A stretch of 64,000 bases of DNA, taken from Mycolicibacterium sp. ND9-15 (GTDB lineage: Bacteria; Actinomycetota; Actinomycetes; Mycobacteriales; Mycobacteriaceae). Below the pieces are notes generated by a model, which was not told the DNA's origin, ran no database searches, and saw only the letters and a program-made list of their open reading frames with translations. The stretch is from the NCBI RefSeq assembly GCF_035918395.1, contig NZ_CP142362.1, forward strand, positions 3,075,501-3,139,500. Direction: 5' to 3'. The stretch's first letter is position 1, and each line of letters opens with the position of its first letter. Position numbers and translations under genes: made by a program. This document shows, one piece after another, positions 42,122-51,862 of the stretch.

Positions 42122-42919
42122 GTGGCCGGTGCAGCCGTTGGTGGGTCGTCGATCATGACGGGGACGACCTGGTCGAGGCCCGCCGTCGCCATGGGTGACT
42201 TCGTGGTGCTCGCGGGCGAGACGTTCGCGGCGATGTTCCGCGCGCCGTTCGCCTGGCGCGAATCGATCGACCAGATCTGGTTCGTGGCGAGGGTGTCGAT
42301 CGTGCCCACGCTCGTGCTGTCGATCCCCTACACGGTGCTGATCGTGTTCACGCTCAACATCGTCCTTATCGAGGTCGGCGCCGGCGACCTCTCCGGCGCG
42401 GGCGCCGCACTGGCGTCGGTCACGCAGGTGGGCCCGGTCGTCACCGCCATCGTCGTGTCCGGCGCCGGATCCACCGCGATGTGCGCCGATCTCGGAGCCA
42501 GAACCATCCGCGAGGAGATCGACGCGATGAAGGTCATCGGCGTGAACCCCATTCAGGCGCTGGTGGTGCCCCGGGTTATTGCGGCGACTTTCGTCGCGCT
42601 GATGCTGTATTCGGTGGTGGCGGTCGTCGGGTTGGCGGGCAGCTACTTCTTCGTGGTGTTCGTTCAGGACGTCACGCCCGGAGCGTTCGTCGCGGGGATG
42701 ACGCTGCTGACCGGACTGCCGCAGGTGATCGTGTCTCTTGTGAAGGCGTTGCTGTTCGGGCTCTCCGCCGGTCTCATCGCCTGCTACAAGGGCCTGCACG
42801 TCGGCGGTGGCTCGACGGCCGTGGGCGCAGCGGTGAACGAAACCGTCGTCTTCGCTTTCATGGCACTGTTTTTGATCAACATTCTGGCCACGGCGTTCGG
42901 CGTGAAGGTCGCACCGTGA
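42122..42919 (+). CDS. yrbEA: Mce-associated permease YrbEA (MlaE family)
   Basis: About 265 residues from GTG 42122 (ATG 42155 also possible; the GTG at 41981 lies upstream of the promoter). MlaE-type permease, one of the two membrane subunits of the Mce lipid importer. 'SIDQIWFVARVSIVPTLVLSIPYTVLIVF', 'GAGSTAMCADLGARTIREEIDAMKVIGVNPIQALVVPRVI' is the signature coupling helix with the EExDAM motif, and the end 'INILATAFGVKV' is typical. Five to six membrane helices. Overlaps yrbEB by 4 bp (GTGA). Confidence 0.92.
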   Translation: MAGAAVGGSSIMTGTTWSRPAVAMGDFVVLAGETFAAMFRAPFAWRESIDQIWFVARVSIVPTLVLSIPYTVLIVFTLNIVLIEVGAGDLSGAGAALASVTQVGPVVTAIVVSGAGSTAMCADLGARTIREEIDAMKVIGVNPIQALVVPRVIAATFVALMLYSVVAVVGLAGSYFFVVFVQDVTPGAFVAGMTLLTGLPQVIVSLVKALLFGLSAGLIACYKGLHVGGGSTAVGAAVNETVVFAFMALFLINILATAFGVKVAP

Positions 42920-43722
42920 GCACGGTGCTGGGCGCCACCCGCAAGTTGGGGGAGCAGACCGCCTTCTACGGTCAAGCGCTGGCGTCGACCCCCGACGCCG
43001 TCCGGCGCTATCCGACCATGGTGCTGCACCAGATCGCAGGTATGGGAATCGGAACCGGCGCGCTCGCCGTTATCGGCGGCACGGTCGTCATCGTCGGGTT
43101 CCTCACCCTGTCCACCGGGGCGCTGATCGCCGTCCAGGGCTACAACACCCTGTCCAACGTCGGCATCGAAGCGCTCACCGGTTTCCTGGGCGCCTTCCTC
43201 AACGTCCGGTTCATCGCACCCGCCACCGCAGGAGTGGCCCTCGCTGCGACCATCGGCGCGGGCGCCACCGCGCAGATCGGTGCGATGCGGATCAACGAGG
43301 AGATCGACGCGCTCGAGGTGATGGGTATCCGGGTCATCACCTACCTCGCCGCCACCCGCATCGTGGCAGGCGTCGTGGCAGTCATCCCCATATACACCGT
43401 CGCGGTGCTGATGTCGTTTCTGGCGACCCGGTTCGGCACAACTGTCATCTACGGCCAATCGGCGGGCGTCTACGACCACTACTTCTCGACGTTCCTGCAT
43501 CCGACGGATCTGCTGTGGTCCTTCGTCGAGGCGTTGGCTATGGCCGCCGCTGTGATGGCGGTGCATACCTACTACGGCTACACCGTCACCGGCGGCCCGG
43601 CCGGGGTCGGGGAGGCCGTCGGCCGCGCGGTACGCATGTCGATCACCGTGGGCGTCTTCATCCTGCTGACCATCACGCTGTCGGTGTACGGGCAGTCCGG
43701 CAACTTCCACCTGTCGGGGTGA
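42916..43722 (+). CDS. yrbEB: Mce-associated permease YrbEB (MlaE family)
   Basis: 268 residues from GTG 42916. Second MlaE-type permease subunit: 'GMGIGTGALAVIGGTVVIVGFL', then 'GAGATAQIGAMRINEEIDALEVMGIRVITYLAATRI' with the EExDALEVMG signature, and the Tyr-rich YYGYTVTGGPAGVGEAVGRAV segment followed by a last helix. With YrbEA it forms the transmembrane path energised by an MceG ATPase encoded elsewhere. Followed 4 bp later by mceA. Confidence 0.93.
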   Translation: MSTVLGATRKLGEQTAFYGQALASTPDAVRRYPTMVLHQIAGMGIGTGALAVIGGTVVIVGFLTLSTGALIAVQGYNTLSNVGIEALTGFLGAFLNVRFIAPATAGVALAATIGAGATAQIGAMRINEEIDALEVMGIRVITYLAATRIVAGVVAVIPIYTVAVLMSFLATRFGTTVIYGQSAGVYDHYFSTFLHPTDLLWSFVEALAMAAAVMAVHTYYGYTVTGGPAGVGEAVGRAVRMSITVGVFILLTITLSVYGQSGNFHLSG

Positions 43723-43726
43723 CGCC

Positions 43727-45127
43727 GTGAGCGACAGCGGAATGAACTCGCCCCGGCGCGACCGGATCGACCCCATCTGGTGGGCCCCCGTGCTGTTCCT
43801 CGTGGGCGGAGCCCTGATCGCGATGACCGCCCTGCTGTTCTCCGGGACGCTGCTCAGGACGGTGCCGCTGACCCTGGTTTCCGACCGGGCCGGCCTGGTG
43901 ATGGAGGACGGCGCCAAGGTGAAACTTCGGGGCGTGCAGATCGGCGAGGTCAGAAACATCGACGTCGAATCCGGCGCGGACGGCGACTCCTCGAAGCTGA
44001 CCCTGAAGATCGACCGGGGAGCTTTCGAGTTGCTACCAGACAACGTCGAGGCGCAGATCAAGGCGAGCACCGCGTTCGGGGCGAAATACGTCGAGCTCTC
44101 CATACCGGCCGACGCGAGTTCCGGACCGTTGCAGGCGGGTTCGGTACTGCACTCGCGCAACGTCACCGTCGAGGTCAACACTGTGTTCCAGAACCTGCAA
44201 TCGGTGGTGCAGGCCATCGACCCGGCGAAGCTGAATGCCGTGCTGTCCGCGGTGGCCGAATCGGTGCGCGGCAAGGGCGACGTGATCGGCCAGGCGATCA
44301 CCGACTCCAACAACGTACTGCTCGCCGTGAACCCGCGGATGGACACCGTCCGGCGTGACTGGCAGCTGTTCGGTGCGACGTCTGAGGTGTATTCGGCTGC
44401 TGCACAGAACATCTTGTCGATCCTCGACTCATTCTCCGCGACGAGCACGACGATATCGTCGCACGCCGAGGTGCTGGACCATCTCCTGCTTTCGGCCGTC
44501 GGGTTCTCGCGGTCCGGTATCGACACGGTCGGAGCCAACCAGCCGGCCCTGGTGCGGGCGATCAACACCGCCGCGCCCACCACCGAACTGCTCGACAAGT
44601 ACTCGCCGACGTACACCTGCCTCTTCATGGGCGCTCAATGGTTTCTGGAGAATGGCGGCCGAGACGCAATGGGCGGCAACGGAAAATCGGTGATCATGGA
44701 CGCCGCGCTGCTGGCCGGGGACGACCCGTACCGCTATCCGGAGAACCTTCCGAGAGTCAACGCCAAAGGCGGGCCCGGCGGCAAACCGAGCTGCGGATCG
44801 CTGCCCGACATCGGCGCGAACTACCCGGTGAAATACCTCGTCACCGACACGGGATTCGGTGCCGGGCTCGACGTACGACCTAATCCCGGAATCGGATTCC
44901 CCGGCTTCGCCAACTACTTCCCGGTGACCAAGGCGGCACCCGAACCGCCGCGGATCCGCTATCCGGGTGGTCCGGCCCCAGGTCCGGGGCCGACCTACCC
45001 CGGCGAGCCGCCCTATGGGGCACCGCGTTTCGCCCCCGACGGATCCGCGCTGCTCTACCCGCCCGTCGGGCCGCCGGTACCCGGAGCGACTCCACCACCA
45101 CCCCCCGCGCCGGAGGGACCACGGTGA
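43727..45127 (+). CDS. mceA: Mce family protein MceA
   Basis: 466 residues from GTG 43727. One N-terminal membrane helix (PVLFLVGGALIAMTALL), then the MlaD/Mce domain (VPLTLVSDRAGLVMEDGAKVKLRGVQIGEV), a helical Mce region and a Pro-rich C terminus (GATPPPPPAPEGPR). The A protein of an Mce complex; six Mce proteins form a hexameric tunnel across the periplasm for lipid or sterol uptake. Overlaps mceB by 4 bp (GTGA). Confidence 0.93.
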   Translation: MSDSGMNSPRRDRIDPIWWAPVLFLVGGALIAMTALLFSGTLLRTVPLTLVSDRAGLVMEDGAKVKLRGVQIGEVRNIDVESGADGDSSKLTLKIDRGAFELLPDNVEAQIKASTAFGAKYVELSIPADASSGPLQAGSVLHSRNVTVEVNTVFQNLQSVVQAIDPAKLNAVLSAVAESVRGKGDVIGQAITDSNNVLLAVNPRMDTVRRDWQLFGATSEVYSAAAQNILSILDSFSATSTTISSHAEVLDHLLLSAVGFSRSGIDTVGANQPALVRAINTAAPTTELLDKYSPTYTCLFMGAQWFLENGGRDAMGGNGKSVIMDAALLAGDDPYRYPENLPRVNAKGGPGGKPSCGSLPDIGANYPVKYLVTDTGFGAGLDVRPNPGIGFPGFANYFPVTKAAPEPPRIRYPGGPAPGPGPTYPGEPPYGAPRFAPDGSALLYPPVGPPVPGATPPPPPAPEGPR

Positions 45128-46155
45128 GGCGCAGAGGCACCGGACGGGCCCTGACCCGCGTAATGCTGTTCACCGCGATGTGCCTTGCGTTCATGTTCGT
45201 ACTGGTGACGGTGTTCGGGCAAATCCGCTTCGACTCGCGCGCAACCTACAGCGCGGTGTTCACCAACGTGTCGGGTCTCAAAGGCGGCAACTTCGTGCGC
45301 ATAGCGGGCGTCGAAGTCGGCAAGGTCAAGAACATGGCCCTGCACAGAGACGGCACCGTCACCGTCGAGTTCGCCATCGACAAGGGCTTCGCGCTGACCG
45401 AAGGCACCAAGGCGGCGGTCCGCTATGAGAACCTGGTCGGCGACCGGTACCTGTCGCTCGAACAAGGCGTGGGCTCGGTACGCAAACTGCAACCGGGGCA
45501 GACGATTCCGCTTGCTCGCACCTCACCGGCTCTGGACATCGACGCGTTGCTCGGCGGCTTCCGCCCGCTCTTTCGTGCGTTGGATCCCGATCAGGTCAAC
45601 GCCCTGTCCGGGGAACTGTTGCGGGTGTTCCAGGGTCAGGGCGGCACGATCGCCTCGGTGCTGGCTCACACCTCGACGTTGACAACCACTCTCGCCGGCC
45701 GCGACGAGCTCGTCGGTCAGGTCATCACGAACCTGAACACGGTGCTCGGTACCTTCGCGGCCCGCGACGACCAGTTCGCCGAAGGGCTGGAAAAACTTTC
45801 GCAATTAGCCGAGGGACTGGCCGCGCGCAAATCCGATATCGCGACCGGAACAGCCTACCTCAACGCCGCTGCCGGATCGGTGGCCGGCCTGCTCACCGAG
45901 ACGCGCCAGCCGATCAAGGAGACCGTGACGCAGACCGACCGCTTCGCCGGCCAGGTTCTGGCCGACCATGAATACGTCGACGACTTGCTCAAGACCCTGC
46001 CCGACGCGTATCAGATCCTCGCCCGCCAGGGCCTATACGGCGACTACTTCGGCTTCTACCTCTGCGACGCGATCCTGAAGGCCAACGGAAAAGGCGGCCA
46101 ACCGGTGTTCGTCAAACTCGTCGGGCAGAGCACAGGGCGGTGCGCAGCGAAATGA
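45124..46155 (+). CDS. mceB: Mce family protein MceB
   Basis: 343 residues from GTG 45124. N-terminal membrane helix (VMLFTAMCLAFMFVLVTVFG), MlaD domain 'YSAVFTNVSGLKGGNFVRIAGVEVGKVK', the Mce helical domain, and a C terminus 'GDYFGFYLCDAILKANGK' with the two conserved cysteines of MceB (LCD and GRCAAK). Shortest of the six, as usual. Stop overlaps the mceC start by 4 bp (ATGA). Confidence 0.92.
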   Translation: MRRRGTGRALTRVMLFTAMCLAFMFVLVTVFGQIRFDSRATYSAVFTNVSGLKGGNFVRIAGVEVGKVKNMALHRDGTVTVEFAIDKGFALTEGTKAAVRYENLVGDRYLSLEQGVGSVRKLQPGQTIPLARTSPALDIDALLGGFRPLFRALDPDQVNALSGELLRVFQGQGGTIASVLAHTSTLTTTLAGRDELVGQVITNLNTVLGTFAARDDQFAEGLEKLSQLAEGLAARKSDIATGTAYLNAAAGSVAGLLTETRQPIKETVTQTDRFAGQVLADHEYVDDLLKTLPDAYQILARQGLYGDYFGFYLCDAILKANGKGGQPVFVKLVGQSTGRCAAK

Positions 46156-47489
46156 GCCGAATCCGATTGCGGCGGCCGACGTTCAAACCACTCGCCGAAC
46201 GCAACAGATTGGCCGTCGGCGCGGTCGGCATCGGTGTCGTCGTAGCCATGGTGATTGCCGCCATCTCCTACGACAAGATCCCGATGATCAAGGGCACCTC
46301 GGACTACTCCGCCTACTTCGCCGAGGCGGGTGGCATCAAACCCGGCAGCGACGTGCGGGTCTCTGGCATGTCCGTCGGCAGGGTGTCCGGGGTCAGGCTG
46401 GAGGGCACCAAGGTGCTCGTGGCCTTCACCGTCCGCAACGGAGTCGAGTTGGGCGACCGCACCGAGGCCGCAATCAAGACCGAGACCGTGCTCGGCAACA
46501 GAATGCTCGAGATCACTCCCCGCGGCGAAGGCGCACTCACCGGCACCATTCCGCTCGAACGCACCACGTCGCCATACGACCTGCCCACCACGCTCGGCGA
46601 TCTGACCACCACCATCAGCGCGCTGGACACCACCCAGCTCTCCTCGGCGCTGACGACGCTGGCCGACACGTTCAAAGACACCCCACCCGAACTGAGGGCG
46701 GCGCTCGAAGGCGTCGCCCGGTTCTCCGACACCCTCAACACCCGTGACGCCCAGCTGCGATACCTGCTCGCCGACGCAAACAAGGTGACCGCCGTCCTGG
46801 GCAAGCGCAGCGACCAGATCGCCGACTTGGTGGTCAACACCAATTCACTGCTCAGTGAGGTTCTGTCACAGCGCGATTCGGTCGACGCCCTGATGGTCAA
46901 CATCACCGCGGTGTCGCAGCAGATCTCCGGACTGGTGGCCGACAACCGCACCCAGCTCAAACCCGCGGTCGGCAAACTCAACGGCGTGCTGACCATGCTA
47001 GACAACCGCAAAGCCGAACTGCGGCGCGTACTCTATCTGCTGCGGCGTTACGCGATGTCGTTCGGCGAGGTGCTCGGCGCCGGCCCATTCTTCAAAGCGT
47101 CGCTGGTCAACCTGGCGCCCGGCCAGTTCGCCCAACCGTTCATCGACGCCGCGTTCTCCGATCTCGGCCTGGACCCGAACGTGTTGTTGCCGTCCGAACT
47201 CGTCGACCCAGGGGTCGGCCAACCCGGTACGCCGGCACTGCCGGTGCCATTCCCCCGTACCGGACAGGGTGGCGAACCGCATCTGACTGTGCCGGACGCG
47301 ATCACGGGTAATCGAGACCCGAACCTGCCCGCCCAGTTTCCCGGCCGCTACCCGTACCGCGAACCGTTACCCGCACCGCCGCCCGGCGGCCCACCGCCCG
47401 GTCCGCCTGCAGCTGGGCCCGGGCCTGGTGAACTGCCGCCACCGACGGTGGGTCCGCCGGTTCCCGAGGCGCAGGCCGGAGGGCAGTGA
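46152..47489 (+). CDS. mceC: Mce family protein MceC
   Basis: 445 residues from ATG 46152 (MSRIRLRRPTFKPLAERN), chosen over GTG 46140 because of the ATGA overlap with mceB. Membrane helix (GAVGIGVVVAMVIAAI), MlaD domain 'YSAYFAEAGGIKPGSDVRVSG', helical part, and a long Pro/Gly-rich tail (PPPGGPPPGPPAAGPGPG) expected to be extended outside the membrane. Overlaps mceD by 4 bp (GTGA). Confidence 0.92.
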   Translation: MSRIRLRRPTFKPLAERNRLAVGAVGIGVVVAMVIAAISYDKIPMIKGTSDYSAYFAEAGGIKPGSDVRVSGMSVGRVSGVRLEGTKVLVAFTVRNGVELGDRTEAAIKTETVLGNRMLEITPRGEGALTGTIPLERTTSPYDLPTTLGDLTTTISALDTTQLSSALTTLADTFKDTPPELRAALEGVARFSDTLNTRDAQLRYLLADANKVTAVLGKRSDQIADLVVNTNSLLSEVLSQRDSVDALMVNITAVSQQISGLVADNRTQLKPAVGKLNGVLTMLDNRKAELRRVLYLLRRYAMSFGEVLGAGPFFKASLVNLAPGQFAQPFIDAAFSDLGLDPNVLLPSELVDPGVGQPGTPALPVPFPRTGQGGEPHLTVPDAITGNRDPNLPAQFPGRYPYREPLPAPPPGGPPPGPPAAGPGPGELPPPTVGPPVPEAQAGGQ

Positions 47490-48745
47490 CGATGCAGCCC
47501 ACGACCCTGCGTGCGGTACGGATCACCACCGCGGCAACCCTGGCCATCGTCCTGGTCGCCGCGATCACCGTCGTGGCGACCCCCTGGTGGGACCGCGTGG
47601 CCAAGGACACCTTCGTCGCATACTTTGCCAACGCCAACGGCCTCTACACCGGCGACGAGGTCCGCATCCTCGGCGTCGAGGTCGGGACAGTGGAGGCGAT
47701 CGAGCCGCAGCCCGACCGGACGAAAGTCACGTTCTCGGTCGACAAGCGCTACCCGGTGCCCGCCGACGCACGCGCCGCGATCCTGTCGCCCTCACTGGTC
47801 AGTGCGCGGGCCGTCCAGCTCGTTCCCGCTTACTCCCGTGGCCCGAAACTTGCTGCGGGCGCGACCATTCCGCAGGACCGCACCGCCGTCCCCGTCGAAT
47901 GGGACGACTTCCGCCGGCAACTGGAGAAACTCACCGAATCGCTGCAACCCGCCAGCCCCGGCGGGGTCAGCGCCATCGGCGAGTTCGTCAACACCACCGC
48001 TGACAACCTTCGGGGCAACGGCGCCACCGCGCGCGACACGGTGATCAAGCTGTCGCAGGCGGTTTCGGCGCTGGGCGACCACAGCACCGACATCTTCAGC
48101 ACCGTGCGCAACCTGCAGTTACTCGTGTCGGCGTTGTCGTCGAGCAGCGATCTGCTTGCGCAGTTCAACGCCAACCTCGCCGACATCACCACCGTGCTGT
48201 CCAACACCCCTGACGAAGTGGCCGAGGCGACCAAGAGCATCGACGGGGCGGTGACGGACCTGCGCGGGTTCGTCGCCGAGAACCGCGAAGGGCTGGGCGT
48301 GACGTTCGACCGCCTCGCTTCGATCACCGCCGCGCTTAACGACAGCCGGCAAGACGTCAAGCAGGTCTTGCACATCACGCCGACGGTGTTTCAGAACTTT
48401 ACCAACATCTACCAGCCGGCGCAGAGTTCGATTACGGGGATCCTGGCACCGGTGAACTTCGCGAATACGGTCCAATTCATCTGCAGCGCAATCGAAGCCG
48501 CTGCCCGACAGGGGTTCGAGCACTCGGCGAAGCTATGTGTCCAGTATCTCGCGCCTATTATCAAGAACCGCCAGTACAACTTCCCGCCGCTCGGCGTCAA
48601 TCCGTTCGTGGGGGCGTCGGCGCGGCCCAACGAGATCACCTACAGCGAGGACGCGCTGAACCCGAACCTGCCGCCAGCCGCGACGCCCACCGATCCGGCC
48701 CTTGGCCTGCCGGGTTTGATGGTGCCGCAGGGTGGCTCGCGGTGA
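47486..48745 (+). CDS. mceD: Mce family protein MceD
   Basis: 419 residues from GTG 47486 (GTGA overlap with mceC). Membrane helix (TTAATLAIVLVAAITVVA), MlaD domain 'YFANANGLYTGDEVRILGVEVG', coiled-coil helical domain and a C-terminal MceD-type end with two cysteines (FICSAIEAAAR, KLCVQYLAP). Stop overlaps mceE by 4 bp. Confidence 0.92.
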   Translation: MTMQPTTLRAVRITTAATLAIVLVAAITVVATPWWDRVAKDTFVAYFANANGLYTGDEVRILGVEVGTVEAIEPQPDRTKVTFSVDKRYPVPADARAAILSPSLVSARAVQLVPAYSRGPKLAAGATIPQDRTAVPVEWDDFRRQLEKLTESLQPASPGGVSAIGEFVNTTADNLRGNGATARDTVIKLSQAVSALGDHSTDIFSTVRNLQLLVSALSSSSDLLAQFNANLADITTVLSNTPDEVAEATKSIDGAVTDLRGFVAENREGLGVTFDRLASITAALNDSRQDVKQVLHITPTVFQNFTNIYQPAQSSITGILAPVNFANTVQFICSAIEAAARQGFEHSAKLCVQYLAPIIKNRQYNFPPLGVNPFVGASARPNEITYSEDALNPNLPPAATPTDPALGLPGLMVPQGGSR

Positions 48746-49863
48746 GCCGCGCGCTGACGGCGGTGCTCACGCTGCTGTGCCTCTCGGCGTCGACGGGATG
48801 CGAGTGGCGTGGCTTGAACTCGCTGCCATTGCCGGGCGTCGAGGGCACCGGCGAGGGGGCCTACACCATCCAGGCGCAGCTTCCCGATGTCGTCGTCATT
48901 CAACAGAACACCCGTGTCCGCGTGGCCGACGTCAACGTCGGCAACGTCACCAGGATCGAGGTGCAGGACTGGCACGCATTGGTCACCATGCGCATCAATA
49001 AGGACGTACACCTGCCCGCGAACAGCACTGCGAAAGTCGGCACCACCAGCCTGCTGGGATCGATGCACATCGAGCTGGCGCCCCCGACCGACGAACCACC
49101 GCGCGGGGAACTCCAAGAGGGGTCGGTGATCCCGCTGGCGGCAGCCGGAACCTACCTGACCACCGAACAGACGCTGGCGTCGGCCTCGATCCTGCTCAAC
49201 GGCGGGGGATTGGGCCAGCTCCAGGAGATCAACCAGGCTTTCGCCAAGGCGCTCGCCGGCCGTGAGAACGACATGCGCAGCCTGCTGAGCCAGCTCGACA
49301 CCTTCATCGGCCGCCTCAACGAGCAGGCAGACGACATCATCACGGCCACCGAGAACCTCAACGCCCTCGCGGGGCAGGTGGCGGCCAAGGACGAAGCCGT
49401 GGACACGGCACTCGCCACGATTCCGCAAGCCATTTCGGTGCTGGCGGATTCGCGAGAGAAGCTGGCCAACGCCGTCGATGCGCTCGGCGAGTTCAGCGCC
49501 ATCGCCACCTCGACGGTCGACCAGACCAGGGAGTCACTGGCGGCGAACCTGCGCAGCATCGCGCCGGTGCTGCGGGAACTCGCCGACGCCGGTCCGGCGC
49601 TCACCAGGGGCCTGGATTTTCTGTCCACCTACCCGTGGGTCAAAAGCACCATTCCGAACTGGTTTCGCGGCGACTTCGCCAACATCACACTCGTCATCGA
49701 CCTGACGCTGAGCCGCATCGACGCCGGCCTCTTCACCGGCACGAGGTGGGAGGGCGACCTCACCGAACTCGAACTGCAGTGGGGTCGCACGATCGGTCAG
49801 AAGCCCAGCCCGTACACGGCGGGCAACCCGCTGGTCGTCCCGTACCGGTGGGGGGCGTACTGA
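48742..49863 (+). CDS. mceE: Mce family lipoprotein MceE
   Basis: 373 residues from GTG 48742. Lipoprotein signal: ALTAVLTLLCLSASTGC, with C at the expected lipobox end, so the protein is lipid-anchored as MceE/LprK-type proteins are. MlaD domain 'YTIQAQLPDVVVIQQNTRVRVADVNVGNV', helical Mce domain, C-terminal 'LELQWGRTIGQKPSPYTAGN'. Chosen start gives the GTGA overlap with mceD; the open frame upstream has no signal peptide. Followed by mceF after 1 bp. Confidence 0.93.
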   Translation: MSRALTAVLTLLCLSASTGCEWRGLNSLPLPGVEGTGEGAYTIQAQLPDVVVIQQNTRVRVADVNVGNVTRIEVQDWHALVTMRINKDVHLPANSTAKVGTTSLLGSMHIELAPPTDEPPRGELQEGSVIPLAAAGTYLTTEQTLASASILLNGGGLGQLQEINQAFAKALAGRENDMRSLLSQLDTFIGRLNEQADDIITATENLNALAGQVAAKDEAVDTALATIPQAISVLADSREKLANAVDALGEFSAIATSTVDQTRESLAANLRSIAPVLRELADAGPALTRGLDFLSTYPWVKSTIPNWFRGDFANITLVIDLTLSRIDAGLFTGTRWEGDLTELELQWGRTIGQKPSPYTAGNPLVVPYRWGAY

Positions 49864-49864
49864 C

Positions 49865-51304
49865 ATGGTCCGGCTACCCCGCACGGTCTGGATCCAGCTG
49901 GGAATCCTGTTCGGCGTCACGGTGATCGCCTGCAGCATCATGGCTTTCGGCTTCGTCCACGTTCCCGCCCTGCTCGGTATCGGCCGCTACAACGTGACGC
50001 TCGACCTGCCGTCCTCCGGCGGGCTCTACCCGTCGTCGGTGGTGACCTACCGAGGGTCGGAGATCGGCCAGGTCACATCGGTGAGGCCCACCCGCGACGG
50101 TGTGCGGGCCGTCCTGAAACTCGACTCGTCGACCAAGGTCCCCGCCGATGTCTCGGCGGCGGTGCACAGCCGCTCGGCCGTCGGCGAACAGTTCGTGGAG
50201 CTGACGCCGGCACCGGGTACCGATGCGGCGACCGCCCAGCCGCTGCGCGACGGAAGCGTTATCCCCGCGGGCAGAGTGCGGGTGCCGGCGGACATCGCGA
50301 ACCTGCTCGACGCCACCAACCGGGCGCTGCAGGCGATTCCGCAGGACAACTTGCGCACCGTGGTCGACGAGGCGGCCACCGCGGTCGCCGGTCTGGGACC
50401 GGAACTGTCGCGCATCGTCGACGGGTCGACGGCGCTGGCAATCGATGCGGGCAAGACCGTCGACCCGATCACCAGGTTGATCGACGAGGCGCCGCCGGTC
50501 CTCGATTCCCAAGTGCAGAGCGCGGATTCGATCCAAACCTGGGCCGACCGGATGGCATCGATCACCGGACAGTTGAAGGCGCAGGACACGGCCTTCGCCG
50601 GTCTGCTCGACTCGGCGGGCCCCACCTTGGAGGAGGGCCGGGCCGTCTTCGACCGCATCGCGTCCGCGCTGCCGTTGCTTCTGGCGAACATGGTGAGCCT
50701 CGGCGAGATCGCGATCGCGTACCGTAACGACATCGAACAACTGCTGGTGCTTTTCCCGCAGGGCACCGCCGTGATGTCGGCGATCGTTCTTCCGAACGCC
50801 AACACGAAACAGGACTACCGGGGCATCTATCTCGACTTCAACCTCAACCTGAACCTGCCGCCGCCCTGCAACACCGGGTTCCTGCCCGTGCGTCAACAGC
50901 GCTCGCCGTCCGAGCAGGACGCCCCCGAACGCCCGGCCGGGGACCTGTACTGCCGCGTGCCGCAGGATTCGGACCTCAATGTCCGTGGCGTTCGCAATAT
51001 CCCGTGCGAGACGGTGCCCGGCAAGCGTGCCCCGACGGTCGAGTTGTGCGAGAGCGACGAGCAGTACGTCCCACTCAACGACGGGTACAACTGGAAGGGC
51101 GATCCGAACGCGACGCGCAGCGGGCAGGGCGTGCCGCAGTACGCGCCCGGCCAGGACCCGCGACCGACGGCGCCCGTCGCCTCAGTGCCCTACGACCCGG
51201 CCACCGGTGTCTACGTCGGCCCCGACGGCAAGGCACACACGCAGGCCGACCTCGCCCACCCGCAATCCAAGGACTGGCAGTCGATGCTGGTGCCGCCGGG
51301 GTAG
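49865..51304 (+). CDS. mceF: Mce family protein MceF
   Basis: 479 residues from ATG 49865. Membrane helix (LGILFGVTVIACSIMAFGFV), MlaD domain 'YNVTLDLPSSGGLYPSSVVTYRGSEIGQV', helical domain, then cysteine-containing tail (PPPCNTGFLP, DLYCRVPQ, NIPCETV, VELCESDEQ) typical of MceF. Last gene of the operon; no mce-associated (mas) genes follow, the next gene is convergent. The operon type (mce1-4 or other) is not settled from sequence. Confidence 0.92.
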   Translation: MVRLPRTVWIQLGILFGVTVIACSIMAFGFVHVPALLGIGRYNVTLDLPSSGGLYPSSVVTYRGSEIGQVTSVRPTRDGVRAVLKLDSSTKVPADVSAAVHSRSAVGEQFVELTPAPGTDAATAQPLRDGSVIPAGRVRVPADIANLLDATNRALQAIPQDNLRTVVDEAATAVAGLGPELSRIVDGSTALAIDAGKTVDPITRLIDEAPPVLDSQVQSADSIQTWADRMASITGQLKAQDTAFAGLLDSAGPTLEEGRAVFDRIASALPLLLANMVSLGEIAIAYRNDIEQLLVLFPQGTAVMSAIVLPNANTKQDYRGIYLDFNLNLNLPPPCNTGFLPVRQQRSPSEQDAPERPAGDLYCRVPQDSDLNVRGVRNIPCETVPGKRAPTVELCESDEQYVPLNDGYNWKGDPNATRSGQGVPQYAPGQDPRPTAPVASVPYDPATGVYVGPDGKAHTQADLAHPQSKDWQSMLVPPG

Positions 51305-51387
51305 TCCGGGACCAGATCTTGCGCCGACTTCTTAGCCAGGGTCATGGCCGGCGAAAGTAGCGCTGGCGCAGAACTCGCGACGTGTGT

Positions 51388-51831
51388 TCAGCGAGCCATC
51401 GTCGAGCCTGGTGCGGCCCAGTCCGTCGAGACGAAGCGGTGGCGGATCAGCCAGTTGCCGCCGACCGGAACGAACACGTCGCGGTAGCGGCCGTAGTGGT
51501 CGAGCCCGATCTCGGTGAACACCGTGAAGTAGCACGCGACCCGGGCCTCGTGCGGCGTCAGATCGGTGAACCGGATATTCGTCACGTTGTGGCGCACGAT
51601 GCGCTTGACGTTGGGCTGCGAGGCGGTCGCATTCGGCTGCGCGACGGCACCGCCGAGAAAGTTCACGATCTGCGCGCGGCCCTGCACCGGTTCGCTGCCC
51701 CGCACCTCGAGCACCCCGTCATCGCAGAAGGCGGCGGCAAGCTCGGGGAGCCGCAGCGCATCACCCGACCAGTTGTACTGGGCGAGCGTGTCTCTGATCC
51801 GTTCGCGGGCGCAAAGCTCCCAAAGCTCCAT
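51388..51831 (-). CDS. SnoaL-like / NTF2-fold protein
   Basis: 147 residues from ATG 51831 (MELWELCARERIRD); ATG 51864 is possible but would overlap the divergent SRPBCC start. 'RDTLAQYNWSGDALRLPELAAAFCDDGVLEV' and 'ARVACYFTVFTEIGLDHYGRYRDVFV' fit SnoaL_4-type dehydratase-like proteins. Convergent with mceF. Confidence 0.87.
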   Translation of the reverse strand: MELWELCARERIRDTLAQYNWSGDALRLPELAAAFCDDGVLEVRGSEPVQGRAQIVNFLGGAVAQPNATASQPNVKRIVRHNVTNIRFTDLTPHEARVACYFTVFTEIGLDHYGRYRDVFVPVGGNWLIRHRFVSTDWAAPGSTMAR

Positions 51832-51862
51832 GCGGTCAACCGTAACGGGGTTAGGGTCAGGC

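Noticed and set aside
42784..44628. Leftward 614-codon frame over yrbEB/mceA
   Set aside because: Antisense shadow of genes with clear MlaE and Mce domains and 4-bp overlaps.
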